Below the pieces are notes generated by a model. The model was given only the letters and a program-made list of their open reading frames with translations. It had not been told where the DNA came from and searched no databases. The position numbers and the translations under genes are program-made. A stretch of DNA of 64,000 nt from Polymorphum gilvum SL003B-26A1 (GTDB lineage: Bacteria; Pseudomonadota; Alphaproteobacteria; Rhizobiales; Stappiaceae): NCBI RefSeq assembly GCF_000192745.1, contig NC_015259.1, positions 759,001 through 823,000 of the forward strand. The letters run 5' to 3'. Below, piece by piece: positions 33,464 to 44,434 of the stretch (position 1 is its first letter; each line of letters opens with the position of its first letter).

Positions 33464-34753
33464 ATGTCCGATGCCGCCCTGTCCGGGTCGAAGACCCCGA
33501 CGGCCCGACGCTTCCTATCCGCGCTGCAGCTGGACACGCGCCTGCTCGGCATGATCGGCGCCTTCGTGGTACTGTGCCTGATCTTCAACGTGTTCACCGA
33601 CGGCCGCTTCCTGACGCCGCGCAACATCTTCAACCTGACCATCCAGACGGTGTCCGTCGCCATCATGGCGACGGGCATGGTGTTCGTGATTGTCACGCGC
33701 CACATCGACCTGTCGGTCGGCGCGCTGCTCGCCACGGTGGCGGCGGTGATGGCCGTGGTGCAGACGCAGATCCTGCCGCAGTGGCTCGGCCTCGGCCATC
33801 CGGCGATCTGGATCCTGGCGATCTTCGCCGGGCTTGTCGTCGGCGTCGCCATCGGCGCGTTCCAGGGCTGGATGATCGGCTATCTCGGCATTCCCGCCTT
33901 CATCGTCACCCTCGGCGGACTGCTGGTGTGGCGCAACACCGCCTGGTTCATCACCAACGGCCAGACCATCGGGCCGCTCGACGAGACCTTCACCACGATT
34001 GGCGGCATCGGCGGCACGCTCGGCGAGGCCGCCTCCTGGGCGTTCGGCATGGTTTCGGTGGCGGCCGCGCTCGCCCTGCTGATCGCCTCACGCCGGCGCA
34101 AGGCGGTGCACGGGTTCCCGGTCAAGCCGGCGTGGGCGGAAGGCGTGATCGGGGCGCTGATCGCCGCGATCATCCTCGGCTTCGTCGCGACGCTGAACGC
34201 CTACGACATCCCGACGGCGCGCCTGCAGCGGATGTTCGAGCAGCGCGACGAGACGCTGCCCGACGGCCTGACCATGGGCTACGGCATTCCCTATTCGGTG
34301 CTGCTGCTGATCGCGGTCGCGGTGGCAATGACCGTCGTCGCAAGGCGTACGCGGCTCGGCCGCTACATCTTCGCCGCCGGCGGCAATCCGGACGCGGCCG
34401 AGCTGTCGGGCATCAACACCCGGCTCCTGACCGTCAAGGTGTTCGCCATCATGGGCGGGCTGTGCGCCCTGTCGGCGGCGGTGGCGGCGGCCCGGCTCGG
34501 CTTCTCGACCAACGACATCGGCACGCTGGACGAACTTCGCGTGATCGCGGCCGCGGTGATCGGCGGCACCGCCCTGTCGGGCGGTGTTGGCACGATCTAC
34601 GGTGCCATCCTCGGCGCGCTGATCATGCAGTCGCTGCAGTCGGGCATGGCGATGGTCGGCGTCGACGCGCCGCTGCAGAACATCGTGGTCGGCATCGTGC
34701 TCGTGGTCGCCGTGCTGGTCGACATCCTCTACCGCAAGCGGACGGGAGACTGA
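33464..34753 (+). CDS. xylH: D-xylose ABC transporter permease
   Basis: 429-residue permease with about ten or eleven hydrophobic segments. TGMVFVIVTRHIDLSVGALLATVAAVMAV is the hallmark of the CUT2/RbsC-XylH family, and the coupling region FAAGGNPDAAELSGIN lies near residue 310. A hydrophilic start of about 20 residues precedes the first segment. Length (about 390-430) fits XylH rather than the shorter RbsC. Followed after 3 bases by xylG. Confidence 0.92.
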   Translation: MSDAALSGSKTPTARRFLSALQLDTRLLGMIGAFVVLCLIFNVFTDGRFLTPRNIFNLTIQTVSVAIMATGMVFVIVTRHIDLSVGALLATVAAVMAVVQTQILPQWLGLGHPAIWILAIFAGLVVGVAIGAFQGWMIGYLGIPAFIVTLGGLLVWRNTAWFITNGQTIGPLDETFTTIGGIGGTLGEAASWAFGMVSVAAALALLIASRRRKAVHGFPVKPAWAEGVIGALIAAIILGFVATLNAYDIPTARLQRMFEQRDETLPDGLTMGYGIPYSVLLLIAVAVAMTVVARRTRLGRYIFAAGGNPDAAELSGINTRLLTVKVFAIMGGLCALSAAVAAARLGFSTNDIGTLDELRVIAAAVIGGTALSGGVGTIYGAILGALIMQSLQSGMAMVGVDAPLQNIVVGIVLVVAVLVDILYRKRTGD

Positions 34754-34756
34754 GCC

Positions 34757-35545
<789 letters not shown>

Positions 35546-35573
35546 TTCCTGGGCCCGCAGATTTCCACCGACG

Positions 35574-35598
35574 CCCGGACCGTCGCCGTCCGGGTTTT
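35574..35598 (+). terminator. Weak intrinsic terminator between xylG and xylB
   Basis: CCCGGAC (35574-35580) pairs with GTCCGGG (35588-35594), followed by TTTT. The stem is short (7 bp) but the T-tract is present. It may lower transcription of xylB-xylA relative to the importer genes, since xylB starts 29 bases after it without a clear new promoter. Confidence 0.5.
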
Positions 35599-35626
35599 CC
35601 CTGCATCAGAATGAGGGGCGCACCTC

Positions 35627-37072
35627 ATGTATCTCGGCCTCGATATCGGCACCAGTTCGGTGAAGGCGATCCTGCTCGACGAGGACCAGGACCAGGTCGC
35701 CTCGGCGAGCGCGCCGCTGACGGTCGAGCGACCGCAGCCGAGCTGGTCCGAACAGGACCCGGACGCCTGGTGGGACGCCTGCGTTGCGGTGCTCGACGGT
35801 CTCGCCGCGGAATATCCGGTACAGATGGCTGTGGTCGCCGGCATCGGCTTGTCGGGCCAGATGCATGGGGCGACGCTGCTGGACGCCGCAGACCGGCCGC
35901 TGAGGCCGTGCATCCTGTGGAACGACGGGCGCTCTGCGGCGGAATGTGCGGCGCTGGAGGCGGCCGAGCCGCGGTTCTGGACGCTTGGCGGCAACCGGGT
36001 CATGCCCGGCTTCACCGCGCCCAAGCTCGCCTGGGTGCGCGCGCACGAGCCGGAGATCTTCGCCCGGACCGCCCGGGTGCTGCTGCCGAAGGACTACGTG
36101 CGGCTGAAGCTGACCGGCGAGCACGCCTCCGACATGTCCGACAGCGCCGGCACGCTGTGGATGGACGTCGGCGCGCGCGCCTGGTGCGAACCGCTGCTGG
36201 CGGCGACGGGCCTGGGCCTCGACCACATGCCGCGGCTGGTCGAGGGATCAGAGGCGTCCGGGGCGGTGCGCGCGGAACTTGCCGCTCGCTGGGGCTTCGC
36301 AAAGGTCCCGGTGGTCGCCGGCGGGGCGGGCGACAATGCGGCGTCTGCCTGCGGTGTCGGCGCCGTCGCGCCGGGCACGGCCTTCGTGTCCCTCGGCACC
36401 TCGGGGGTGCTGTTTGTCACCAACGACCGGTTCTCGCCCAATGTCGCCAGCGCGGTGCATGCGTTCTGTCACGCGGTGCCGCAGACCTGGCACCAGATGG
36501 GCGTGATCCTGTCGGCGACCGACAGCCTGAACTGGTTGGCAAGGACGCTGGGCGAAAGGCCCGAGGCGCTGACTGCGGCGCTCGGGCCGGTCGACGGGCC
36601 GGCGCCGGTGCTGTTCCTGCCGTATCTTTCGGGCGAGCGCACGCCGCACAACGATGCCGCCATCCGCGGCGCCTTCGTCGGCCTCGGCCACGAGAGCGGG
36701 CGCGACAGCCTGACCCATTCTGTGCTCGACGGCGTCGCCTTCGCGCTCAAGGACTGCCTCGAGGCGCTGGTCGCGGCGGGCGCGCGCATCGACCGGCTGA
36801 CGGCGGTGGGCGGCGGCTCGCGCTCGCGGACCTGGGTGAGGATCCTCTCCAGTGTGCTCGGCGTCAGTATCGACATTCCCGCCGACGGCGACTTCGGCGC
36901 CGCCTTCGGCGCCGCGCGGCTCGGCCAGGCGGCTGCGCTCGGCCGCCTCGACGGCCTGTTCGAGCCGCCGCCGCTCAGCGTCAGCATCGACCCCGACCCG
37001 ACCCTTTCGCGCGCCTACGGCGAGGCCCATGCCCGCTGGCGCAAGCTCTATCCCGCATTGAAGGAGATCTGA
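35627..37072 (+). CDS. xylB: Xylulokinase
   Basis: 481-residue FGGY-family kinase that phosphorylates D-xylulose. N-terminal [18 protein letters not shown] (phosphate 1), [13 protein letters not shown] (the substrate-loop motif with the Met-His-Gly characteristic of xylulokinases), [13 protein letters not shown], and C-terminal [14 protein letters not shown]. Length is standard (about 480). The stop at 37072 is directly followed by the GTG start of xylA, giving one base between the genes. Confidence 0.95.
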   Translation: MYLGLDIGTSSVKAILLDEDQDQVASASAPLTVERPQPSWSEQDPDAWWDACVAVLDGLAAEYPVQMAVVAGIGLSGQMHGATLLDAADRPLRPCILWNDGRSAAECAALEAAEPRFWTLGGNRVMPGFTAPKLAWVRAHEPEIFARTARVLLPKDYVRLKLTGEHASDMSDSAGTLWMDVGARAWCEPLLAATGLGLDHMPRLVEGSEASGAVRAELAARWGFAKVPVVAGGAGDNAASACGVGAVAPGTAFVSLGTSGVLFVTNDRFSPNVASAVHAFCHAVPQTWHQMGVILSATDSLNWLARTLGERPEALTAALGPVDGPAPVLFLPYLSGERTPHNDAAIRGAFVGLGHESGRDSLTHSVLDGVAFALKDCLEALVAAGARIDRLTAVGGGSRSRTWVRILSSVLGVSIDIPADGDFGAAFGAARLGQAAALGRLDGLFEPPPLSVSIDPDPTLSRAYGEAHARWRKLYPALKEI

Positions 37073-37073
37073 G

Positions 37074-38390
37074 GTGGCCACTGGATTTTTCGACGGACTG
37101 GAGCCGGTCCGCTTCGTCGGCGCCGATGCCCGCGAGCCCTACGGCTATCGCTTCTACGACAAGGACAGGGTGGTGCTCGGCAAGCGCTTGGAGGACCATC
37201 TGCGGCTGGCCGTGTGCTATTGGCATTCGTTCTGCTGGCCGGGCACCGACCCGTTCGGCGGCGAGACGTTCCAGCGCGCCTGGATGGCGGCGGGCGACCC
37301 GATGGCGCAGGCGCGGCTGAAGGCGGACGTCGCCTTCGAGATGTTCGACCTGCTCGGCCTGCCGTTCTTCACCTTCCACGACCGCGACATCGCGCCGGAG
37401 GGCGCGACGCTGGCGGAGAGCAACGCCAACGTCAACGCCATCGCCGATGTGTTCGAGGGCAAGATGGCCGACAGCGGGACGAGGCTGCTGTGGGGCACGG
37501 CGAACCTGTTCTCCAACCGCCGCTACATGGCCGGGGCGGCGACCAACCCGGACCCGGAGGTGTTCGCCTACGCGGCCGCACAGGTGAAGACCGCGCTCGA
37601 CGTCACCCATCGCCTCGGCGGCGCCAACTACGTGCTGTGGGGCGGGCGCGAGGGCTACGAGACGCTGCTCAACACGGACCTGAAGCGCGAGCTGGACCAG
37701 CTCGGACGGTTCCTCGCCCTGGTGGTCGAGTACAAGCACCGGATCGGTTTTACGGGAACGATCCTGATCGAGCCGAAGCCGCAGGAGCCGACCAAGCACC
37801 AGTACGACTTCGACGTCGCCACGGTCTACGGCTTCCTGAAGGCCTACGGGCTGGAGGCCGAGGTCAAGGTCAACATCGAGCAGGGCCATGCGATCCTGGC
37901 CGGCCATTCGTTCGAGCACGAGCTGGCGCTCGCCCATGCGCTCGGCATCTTCGGTTCGGTCGACATGAACCGCAACGACTATCAGTCGGGCTGGGACACC
38001 GACCAGTTCGCCATGAACGTGCCGGAACTGGCGCTGGCCTATCGCGAGATCCTCAAGGGCGGCGGCTTCACGACCGGCGGCACCAACTTCGACGCCAAGC
38101 TGAGGCGCCAGTCGCTCGATGCGGTCGATCTGATCCAGGCCCATGTCGGTTCGGCCGACGCGATCGCGCGCGGGCTGTTGGCGGCGGCGGCGATGATCGA
38201 GGACGGGCGGCTGCAGGCGACCGCCGACGCCCGCTATGCCGGCTGGGACAGGCCGGAGAACGCGGCGATCCTTTCGGGCGAGCGGTCGCTGGAGGATCTG
38301 GCGGAGCGGGTCAGCCGCGACCGCCTGGAGCCGCAGCCGGTGTCGGGACGGCAGGAGTACCTGGAAAGTCTGGTCAACCTGTTCGTGTGA
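37074..38390 (+). CDS. xylA: Xylose isomerase
   Basis: 438-residue enzyme converting D-xylose to D-xylulose. Active-site motifs [12 protein letters not shown] (catalytic His), [15 protein letters not shown] (metal ligands), [15 protein letters not shown] and GSVDMNRND, then WDTDQF are all seen. The start is GTG at 37074, with AAGGAG seven bases upstream inside the end of xylB, a strong ribosome site. Group II length (about 435-440). Last gene of the operon; a GC-rich hairpin follows. Confidence 0.96.
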   Translation: MATGFFDGLEPVRFVGADAREPYGYRFYDKDRVVLGKRLEDHLRLAVCYWHSFCWPGTDPFGGETFQRAWMAAGDPMAQARLKADVAFEMFDLLGLPFFTFHDRDIAPEGATLAESNANVNAIADVFEGKMADSGTRLLWGTANLFSNRRYMAGAATNPDPEVFAYAAAQVKTALDVTHRLGGANYVLWGGREGYETLLNTDLKRELDQLGRFLALVVEYKHRIGFTGTILIEPKPQEPTKHQYDFDVATVYGFLKAYGLEAEVKVNIEQGHAILAGHSFEHELALAHALGIFGSVDMNRNDYQSGWDTDQFAMNVPELALAYREILKGGGFTTGGTNFDAKLRRQSLDAVDLIQAHVGSADAIARGLLAAAAMIEDGRLQATADARYAGWDRPENAAILSGERSLEDLAERVSRDRLEPQPVSGRQEYLESLVNLFV

Positions 38391-38404
38391 GCCACGGCTT
38401 CCGG

Positions 38405-38428
38405 CCCGCGCGCCACGGGGCGCGCGGG
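38405..38428 (+). terminator. GC-rich hairpin after xylA
   Basis: CCCGCGCGCC (38405-38414) pairs perfectly with GGCGCGCGGG (38419-38428), loop ACGG. It is followed by CGTTGCCTT rather than a T-tract. Position favours an end of the xyl operon before otsB. Confidence 0.55.
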
Positions 38429-38530
38429 CGTTGCCTTGCGGCGACAGTGCCCGCATTTGAGGCAGTCCGGAGGGGGAAAAAGCGGGCCGCCGGACTGGAA
38501 TCGCGGCGAGGCAGCGCCTAAGAAGGGGCC

Positions 38531-39274
38531 ATGATGGAAGCGCCCCGTTTGACCGCGGATGCGGCCTTGTTCCTCGATTTCGACGGAACCCTGGTCGATC
38601 TCGCGCCGCGACCCGACGCCGTCCAGGTCGACGGCGCCCTCGTCGACGCCCTCGACCGGCTGCGCCGCCGCCTCGGCGGCGCGGTCGCGATCATCTCCGG
38701 CCGGCCGATCGCCGAGATCGACGTCCATCTCGCGCCGCTGCACTTGGCCGCCGCCGGCCTGCACGGTCTCGAGCACCGCGACGCGCCGGACACGCCGGTG
38801 CGGCGCGAGGAGGCGGGCGCCGAGATCCGGGCGCTGCGCGGGCTGCTGAACGCCTCAGGGCTGCTGCGCGACGGCGTGTTCCTGGAGGACAAGGGGCCGG
38901 CGCTGGCCGTCCACTACCGCGCCGCGCCGGAGCGCGCTGGCGAGGTCGAGGCGCTGCTCGTCGAGGCGACCGCGGTGATGCCGGGGCTGCATCTGGTGCG
39001 CGGCAAGATGGTGGTCGAGGCCAAGCCGTTCGACCGCGACAAGGGCAGCGCGCTGCGCGCCTTCATGGCGCATGCGCCGTTCGAGGGCCGTGTCCCGGTC
39101 TATGTCGGCGACGACGTCACCGACGAGGACGGCATGCGCGCGGCGCTTGCCGCCGGCGGGCTGGCGATCAAGGTCGGGGCGGGCGAGAGTTGCGCGTCGT
39201 ACCGGCTCGCCGACGTCGCCGCCGTGCATGCCTGGCTGGAGACGCTGGCGCCGGCGCTGGAGTGCCAGCCGTGA
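38531..39274 (+). CDS. otsB: Trehalose-6-phosphate phosphatase
   Basis: 247-residue HAD-family phosphatase. Motif I LFLDFDGTLVDLAPRPDAV holds the two catalytic aspartates; GAVAIISGRPIAEID is motif II; GRVPVYVGDDVTDEDGM is motif IV with the metal-binding aspartates. Two ATG codons stand in tandem (38531 and 38534); AAGGGG is only 4 bases before the first, so the second may be used. The stop overlaps the GTG of the GH15 gene (GTGA), coupling their translation. Removes phosphate from the OtsA product to give trehalose. Confidence 0.93.
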   Translation: MMEAPRLTADAALFLDFDGTLVDLAPRPDAVQVDGALVDALDRLRRRLGGAVAIISGRPIAEIDVHLAPLHLAAAGLHGLEHRDAPDTPVRREEAGAEIRALRGLLNASGLLRDGVFLEDKGPALAVHYRAAPERAGEVEALLVEATAVMPGLHLVRGKMVVEAKPFDRDKGSALRAFMAHAPFEGRVPVYVGDDVTDEDGMRAALAAGGLAIKVGAGESCASYRLADVAAVHAWLETLAPALECQP

Positions 39275-41079
39275 GCTGGAGCGCGCCCGCGGCGATCACG
39301 CCCTCGCTCGATCTGGCCATGGTCGGCAACTGCTCGTTCGCGGCGCTGATCGACCGGATGGGGACGGTGGTGTGGTGCTGCCTGCCGCGTTTCGACGGCG
39401 ACCCGGTGTTCCACGCGCTCCTCGGCAGCGCCGGCGAGGCCGGCGACGGCGCCTTCGCCATCGAGCTCAACGGCGCCGTGCACAGCGAGCAGGCCTATGT
39501 GCCGAACACCGCGATCGTGAAGACGCGCGTGTTCGACGGCGAGGGCAACGGCATCGAGATCACCGACTTCGCGCCGCGCTTTTCCGCCAAGGGCCGCATG
39601 TACCGGCCGACTACGCTGGTGCGCCGCGTGCGGCCGCTGGTCGGCCATCCGCGCATCCGGGTGCGGCTCAGGCCGCGCTTCGCCTGGGGCCAGCGCGCGC
39701 CGGAGATCACCACCGGCTCCAACCACATCCGCTTCGTCGGCAACGGCACGACGCTGCGGCTGACCACCAACGCGTCGGTGACCTACGTGCGCGCGGAGAC
39801 GCCATTCCTGCTCGACGGGCCGCTGTCGTTCCATCTCGGCCCGGACGAATCGCTGACAGACAACCCGGAAACGCTGTGCCGCGACTTCGAGGAGCAGACC
39901 GAGCAGCACTGGCGGGCCTGGACGCGCCGGCTCGGCCTGCCGCTGGAATACCAGGAGGCGGTGATCCGGGCGGCGATCACGCTGAAGCTGTGTACCTACG
40001 AGGAGACCGGCGCGATCGTCGCCGCCGCGACGACCTCGATCCCGGAGGCCGCCGGCACCGGGCGCACCTGGGACTATCGCTACTGCTGGCTGCGCGACGC
40101 CTTCTTCGTCGTGCGCGCGCTGAATTCGCTCTCCGAAATGGAGACGATGGAGAACTACCTGCGCTACCTCAACAACATCGTCGCGGTGACCAACGGCGGC
40201 TACGTCCAGCCGTTGTTCGGCATCGGGCTGGAGGAGCGCCTGGTCGAGGAGACGGTCGACCTGCCGGGCTATCGCGGCGACGGCCCGGTGCGCGTCGGCA
40301 ACCAGGCCTACGAGCATTTCCAGCACGACGTCTACGGCAACATCGTGCTCGGCGCGGCGCAGGCCTATTTCGACCGGCGCCTGCTGCACCAGCCGGGGCT
40401 GGAGGACTTCCAGCGGCTGGAGAAGGTCGGCGAGCGGGCCTTCGCCATGCACGACCAGCCGGACGCGGGGTTGTGGGAACTGCGGACGCGGGCGCGCGTT
40501 CACACCTCGTCGTCGCTGATGTGCTGGGCCGCTTGCGACCGGCTGGCCAAGATCGCCGGACAATTCTCGCTGCCCGAACGGGCGGCCGCGTGGCGGGCGC
40601 GGGCGGACACGATCCATGCGACGATCTGCACGCGTGGCTGGAACGAGCGCATCGGCGCCTTCGTCGAGAGCTTCGAGGGCTCCGATCTCGACGCCAGCCT
40701 GCTGCTGATGGCCGAGGTCGGTTTTTTGCCGGCAAAAGATCCCCGGTTCATCGCCACGGTGGACCGCATCGGCGCGGCACTGCGGCGCGGCAGCCACCTG
40801 TTTCGCTACCACGCGCCGGACGACTTCGGCGCGCCGGAGAACGCGTTCAACATCTGCACCTTCTGGTACATCGATGCGCTCGCGCGCATCGGCCGCCGGG
40901 AGGAGGCCCGGGAGATCTACGAAACCATGCTGTCCTGCCGCAACCACGTCGGCCTGCTGTCGGAGGACACGGCGCCGGCCACGGGAGAGCTGTGGGGCAA
41001 TTTCCCGCAGACCTACTCGATGGTCGGCATTATCAACGGAGCGGTGCGGCTGAGCGCCGGCTGGGAGACGGTCGTCTGA
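39271..41079 (+). CDS. Glycoside hydrolase family 15 protein (glucoamylase/trehalase-like)
   Basis: 602 residues. The N-terminal beta-sandwich (about 10-230) starts SLDLAMVGNCSFAALIDRMG and the (alpha/alpha)6 catalytic domain (about 240-600) has RTWDYRYCWLRDAFF, where the first catalytic acid lies, and TGELWGNFPQTYSMVGIINGA near the C terminus with the second. The GTG start at 39271 overlaps the otsB stop; an upstream extension is rejected. No signal peptide, so it acts inside the cell. Family GH15 includes glucoamylases, glucodextranases and trehalases. Placement between otsB and otsA makes trehalose, or an oligosaccharide tied to it, the likely substrate, but this is inference. Confidence 0.85.
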   Translation: MSWSAPAAITPSLDLAMVGNCSFAALIDRMGTVVWCCLPRFDGDPVFHALLGSAGEAGDGAFAIELNGAVHSEQAYVPNTAIVKTRVFDGEGNGIEITDFAPRFSAKGRMYRPTTLVRRVRPLVGHPRIRVRLRPRFAWGQRAPEITTGSNHIRFVGNGTTLRLTTNASVTYVRAETPFLLDGPLSFHLGPDESLTDNPETLCRDFEEQTEQHWRAWTRRLGLPLEYQEAVIRAAITLKLCTYEETGAIVAAATTSIPEAAGTGRTWDYRYCWLRDAFFVVRALNSLSEMETMENYLRYLNNIVAVTNGGYVQPLFGIGLEERLVEETVDLPGYRGDGPVRVGNQAYEHFQHDVYGNIVLGAAQAYFDRRLLHQPGLEDFQRLEKVGERAFAMHDQPDAGLWELRTRARVHTSSSLMCWAACDRLAKIAGQFSLPERAAAWRARADTIHATICTRGWNERIGAFVESFEGSDLDASLLLMAEVGFLPAKDPRFIATVDRIGAALRRGSHLFRYHAPDDFGAPENAFNICTFWYIDALARIGRREEAREIYETMLSCRNHVGLLSEDTAPATGELWGNFPQTYSMVGIINGAVRLSAGWETVV

Positions 41080-41128
41080 ACGGCCTCGCCCCGCCGGCGG
41101 CAGGCCGCGGAGCAGGAGGACAGAACGC

Positions 41129-42502
41129 ATGGGGCGCCTGGTCGTCGTATCCAACCGGGTCGGGCCACTGAAGGACACCGGCCGGGCCGGCGGTCTGGCA
41201 GTCGCGCTGGTCGACGCGCTGACGCAGACCGGCGGACTGTGGTTCGGCTGGAGCGGCGAGGTGTCGGAGGAAGGCACCTTCGGCCAGATCAAAGAGCAGA
41301 GGACCAAGGCGGTCCAACTGGCTCAGATCGACATCACGCCGGCCGACTACGAGGATTACTACGCCGGCTATGCAAACCGGACGCTGTGGCCAGTTCTACA
41401 CTACCGGCTCGACCTCGCCGTATTCGACAGGCGCCATGAGACCGGCTATCGCCAGGTCAACGACCGCTTCGCGACCCGGTTGCGCCCGCTGATTGAGGCG
41501 GACGACGTCCTGTGGGTGCACGACTACCATTTCCTGACCTTCGCCGCGGCGCTGAGAGCGATGGAGGTTGGCAATCCGATCGGCTTCTTCCTGCACATCC
41601 CGTTTCCCGCGCCGGAGATCCTGGCCGCGCTGCCCAATGCCGGCTCGATCGTGCGGGCGATGCTGGCCTATGACCTGATCGGCTTCCAGACGCGGCGGGA
41701 CGCGGCCAATTTCCGCCGCTTCGTGGTCGAGGAACTGGGCGGGACGGAAGTCGGCGACAGCAGGCTGAGCGCCGGAGGGCGAACCGTCATCGTCAAGGCC
41801 TATCCGATCGGCATCGACGCGGAGGCGTTCTCTAAATTCGCCATGTCGCCCGAAGCGCGGCGCAGCGTGTCGCGGCTGGAGAAGCAGCTGGCCGGGCGCC
41901 AGCAGATCATCGGCGTCGACCGGATCGACTATTCCAAGGGCCTGCCGGAACGTTTCCGGGCGTTCGAGCGGCTGCTGGACGACTATCCGGAAAACCGCGG
42001 CCGAGTGTCATTGATGCAGATCGCGCCGCCGTCGCGCTCCGAACTGGACGCCTATATCGAGATCCGCCGGACGCTGGAGGAACTGACCGGCCACGTCAAC
42101 GGCCGGTTCTCCGACATCGACTGGACCCCGATCCGCTTCCTGACCCGCTCCTTCCCGCGCCGCGTGCTGGCCGGGATCTACCGGGCGAGCCGGGTCGGCC
42201 TTGTGACGCCGCTGCGCGACGGCATGAACCTGGTCGCGAAGGAATATGTCGCTGCCCAGCGGGCGGAGGATCCGGGCGTGCTGGTGCTGTCGCGCTTCGC
42301 CGGCGCGGCTGAGGGGATGCCGGAAGCGCTGGTCGTCAACCCGCATTCGGCCGAGGAGGTCGCCCAGGGACTGCAGAGTGCGATCACCATGCCGCTGGAG
42401 GAACGGCGCGACCGATGGCAGGCGATGTTCGACCGCCTGTGCCGCGAGGACGCCCACGCCTGGGCGCAGGCGATTCTGAGCGACCTGCGGAGCGTGGCGT
42501 AA
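41129..42502 (+). CDS. otsA: Trehalose-6-phosphate synthase
   Basis: 457-residue GT20 enzyme that transfers glucose from UDP-glucose to glucose-6-phosphate. Motifs: [20 protein letters not shown] (substrate loop; usually SNRVAP), [26 protein letters not shown] and the C-terminal [21 protein letters not shown] precedes the ATG. The gap to the GH15 gene is 49 bases. The unusual gene order otsB - GH15 - otsA puts synthesis and a possible hydrolase on one transcript. Confidence 0.95.
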   Translation: MGRLVVVSNRVGPLKDTGRAGGLAVALVDALTQTGGLWFGWSGEVSEEGTFGQIKEQRTKAVQLAQIDITPADYEDYYAGYANRTLWPVLHYRLDLAVFDRRHETGYRQVNDRFATRLRPLIEADDVLWVHDYHFLTFAAALRAMEVGNPIGFFLHIPFPAPEILAALPNAGSIVRAMLAYDLIGFQTRRDAANFRRFVVEELGGTEVGDSRLSAGGRTVIVKAYPIGIDAEAFSKFAMSPEARRSVSRLEKQLAGRQQIIGVDRIDYSKGLPERFRAFERLLDDYPENRGRVSLMQIAPPSRSELDAYIEIRRTLEELTGHVNGRFSDIDWTPIRFLTRSFPRRVLAGIYRASRVGLVTPLRDGMNLVAKEYVAAQRAEDPGVLVLSRFAGAAEGMPEALVVNPHSAEEVAQGLQSAITMPLEERRDRWQAMFDRLCREDAHAWAQAILSDLRSVA

Positions 42503-42622
42503 GACGCAGGCCGGCCGAGGCGCGCCTTGCGTCCGGTCGACGCCGCTGACCATCCCCCCTGATCCGTCCCCGCAGGGAGGGAAGTGTGCCTGCCCTGCGG
42601 AGGCGCCTGCCGTCGAGACGGC

Positions 42623-43735
42623 CTATTCGGCAGCGTCGACCTTGAGTACGCCGCGGCGGATCTGGTCTTCCTCGATCGACTCGAACAGGGCGCGGAAGTT
42701 GCCTTCGCCGAAGCCTTCGTCGCCCTTGCGCTGGATGAACTCGAAGAAGATCGGACCGATCACGGTCTTGGAGAAGATCTGCAGCAGGATCCTGGTCATG
42801 CCGCCGTTCACAACACCCTCGCCGTCGATCAGGATGCCGTGCTTCTTCATCCGCTCGATCGGCTCGTCATGGCCGCGCACGCGGTCGCGGGACATCTCGT
42901 AATAGGTGTCCGGCGGGCCGGGCATGAACTTCAGGCCGTTGTCGGCGAGCCGGTCGGTGGCGTCGTAGATCGCATCGGTGCCGACGGCGATGTGCTGGAT
43001 GCCCTCGCCCTTGTACTTCTTCAGGTACTCGACGATCTGGCTGGTGTCGTCCTTGGACTCGTTGAGCGGGATGCGGATCTTGCCGCAGGGCGAGGTGATG
43101 GCGCGGCTGACCAGGCCCGTGATGCGGCCGTCGATGTCGAAATAATGGATCTGGGAGAAGCCGAACAGTTCGCGGTAGAAGTCCCACCACTTGTCCATGT
43201 TGCCGCGATAGACGTTGTGGGTCAGGTGGTCGAGATAGTAGAAGCCGACCCCTTCCGGGCGCGGGTCGACGTCGCCGAGCCAGTCGAACTCGGCCGAATA
43301 GGGCGAGCCCTTGGCGCCGTAGATGTCGACGAAATAGATCAGCGAGCCGCCGATGCCGACGATGGCCGGAACGTCGAGCGCCTTGTCGTCGCCCTCATAG
43401 GGGGTAGCCCCCTTCGATACGGCATGGTCGAAGGCGTGCCGCGCGTCGACCACACGCCAGGCCATGGACGGGGCGCAGGGGCCGTGGGCGTCGACGAAGC
43501 GCATGGCGTGGCTACCCGGCTCGGCGTTGAGGATGTAGTTGATGTCGCCCTGGCGGTAGACGGTGATCGCCTTGGTCCGGTGCCTGGCGACCGGCGTGTA
43601 GCCCATCCGCTGGAACAGGGTATCGAGCTTTTCCGGCTCGGGATGGGCGAATTCGACGAATTCGAAGCCGTCGGTGCCGGCGGGGTTGTCGGTGCCGATC
43701 TTCGCCGGCGGGGCGTCGTGCGGAAAGGGTCCCAT
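42623..43735 (-). CDS. hpd: 4-hydroxyphenylpyruvate dioxygenase
   Basis: 370-residue non-haem iron enzyme that turns 4-hydroxyphenylpyruvate into homogentisate in tyrosine breakdown. Metal-ligand motifs: DHLTHNV (first His), IQHIAVGT (second His) and [18 protein letters not shown] with the Glu near the C terminus. GAGGAGG seven bases upstream supports the start at 43735; the 31-residue extension is rejected. Divergent from an Lrp/AsnC gene that probably controls it. Homogentisate dioxygenase and later genes are not in the window. Confidence 0.95.
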   Translation of the reverse strand: MGPFPHDAPPAKIGTDNPAGTDGFEFVEFAHPEPEKLDTLFQRMGYTPVARHRTKAITVYRQGDINYILNAEPGSHAMRFVDAHGPCAPSMAWRVVDARHAFDHAVSKGATPYEGDDKALDVPAIVGIGGSLIYFVDIYGAKGSPYSAEFDWLGDVDPRPEGVGFYYLDHLTHNVYRGNMDKWWDFYRELFGFSQIHYFDIDGRITGLVSRAITSPCGKIRIPLNESKDDTSQIVEYLKKYKGEGIQHIAVGTDAIYDATDRLADNGLKFMPGPPDTYYEMSRDRVRGHDEPIERMKKHGILIDGEGVVNGGMTRILLQIFSKTVIGPIFFEFIQRKGDEGFGEGNFRALFESIEEDQIRRGVLKVDAAE

Positions 43736-43777
43736 GCTGTCCTCCTCTGGGTGTGCGTGAGATCCAGAATGCGGCGG

Positions 43778-43789
43778 CTTGCGCGCAAG
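43778..43789. promoter_or_regulatory. Palindrome in the hpd/Lrp divergent region, candidate operator
   Basis: CTTGCGCGCAAG is a perfect 12-bp palindrome (43778-43789). Nearby TGTGCAAA (43793-43800) and CTGCGCGAAA (43801-43810) look like degenerate half-sites. The whole divergent region is only 122 bases, so one site could serve both genes. Lrp-family binding is inferred from position. Confidence 0.4.
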
Positions 43790-43857
43790 ATGTGTGCAAA
43801 CTGCGCGAAAACACGTATCATCACGCATGGAACGTGCAAAAAAATCGGGTCTGGCGA

Positions 43858-44331
43858 ATGATTGAGGAAACGGACGGCTTCGATCTCAAGCTGCTCGCCG
43901 CGCTGCAGGAGAACGCGGCGCTGACCAACCAGCAACTCGGCGAGCGCATCGGCCTGTCGGCGAGCCAGGTGTCGCGGCGGCGACAGAGGCTGGAGGCGGA
44001 AGGCATCATCCGCCGCTACCGGGCCGATCTGGCGCCGGAGCGGCTGGGGTTCTCGGTGACTGCCTTCGTCGGCGTGACGCTCGGCGCGCACAGCCGCGAG
44101 AACGCGCGCCGCTTCCGGGCCATGGTGGCGGCGATGCCGGAGGTGCAGGAGGCGCACACGCTGACCGGCGACGTCGACTACATGCTGAAGATCGTGGTGC
44201 CGGACCTGAAGGCGCTGAGCCGGGTGATCAACGACGATCTGCTGCCGCACGAGGCGGTTCAGAACGTGCGCTCGTCGATCGCCATGGAGACGCTGAAGGA
44301 CGACAACATCCTGCCGCTGGCCAGGCACTGA
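43858..44331 (+). CDS. Lrp/AsnC-family transcriptional regulator
   Basis: 157 residues. The N-terminal helix-turn-helix has LTNQQLGERIGLSASQVSRRRQRLEAEGII; the C-terminal RAM effector domain includes VQEAHTLTGDVDYMLKIV. Length is standard (about 150-160). The start at 43858 lacks a strong ribosome site, but earlier codons do not fit the family. Likely senses an aromatic amino acid or its keto acid and controls the divergent hpd. The stop codon begins a 12-bp tandem duplication. Confidence 0.88.
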   Translation: MIEETDGFDLKLLAALQENAALTNQQLGERIGLSASQVSRRRQRLEAEGIIRRYRADLAPERLGFSVTAFVGVTLGAHSRENARRFRAMVAAMPEVQEAHTLTGDVDYMLKIVVPDLKALSRVINDDLLPHEAVQNVRSSIAMETLKDDNILPLARH

Positions 44332-44352
44332 CCGCAGCCCTGACCGCAGCCC
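44329..44352 (+). repeat. Perfect 12-bp tandem duplication starting at the stop codon of the Lrp gene
   Basis: TGACCGCAGCCC (44329-44340) is repeated without change at 44341-44352. The first TGA is the gene's stop. The second is in frame too, because the unit is 12 bases. It resembles the preT array in that a stop codon has been copied in tandem. Confidence 0.85.
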
Positions 44353-44434
44353 TGGCAGAGGGGCTTGCAGGGCGTCCGGCCCGACACCATGTCACCGGCG
44401 ATCCAGTCTGCAACCCCTCGCGGAGACCGCCGTC

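Noticed and set aside
42503-42622. GACGCAGGC and GCCTTGCGTC as a terminator between otsA and hpd
   Set aside because: Pairing needs a bulge and a long loop, and there is no T-tract. The position fits, but the evidence is poor.
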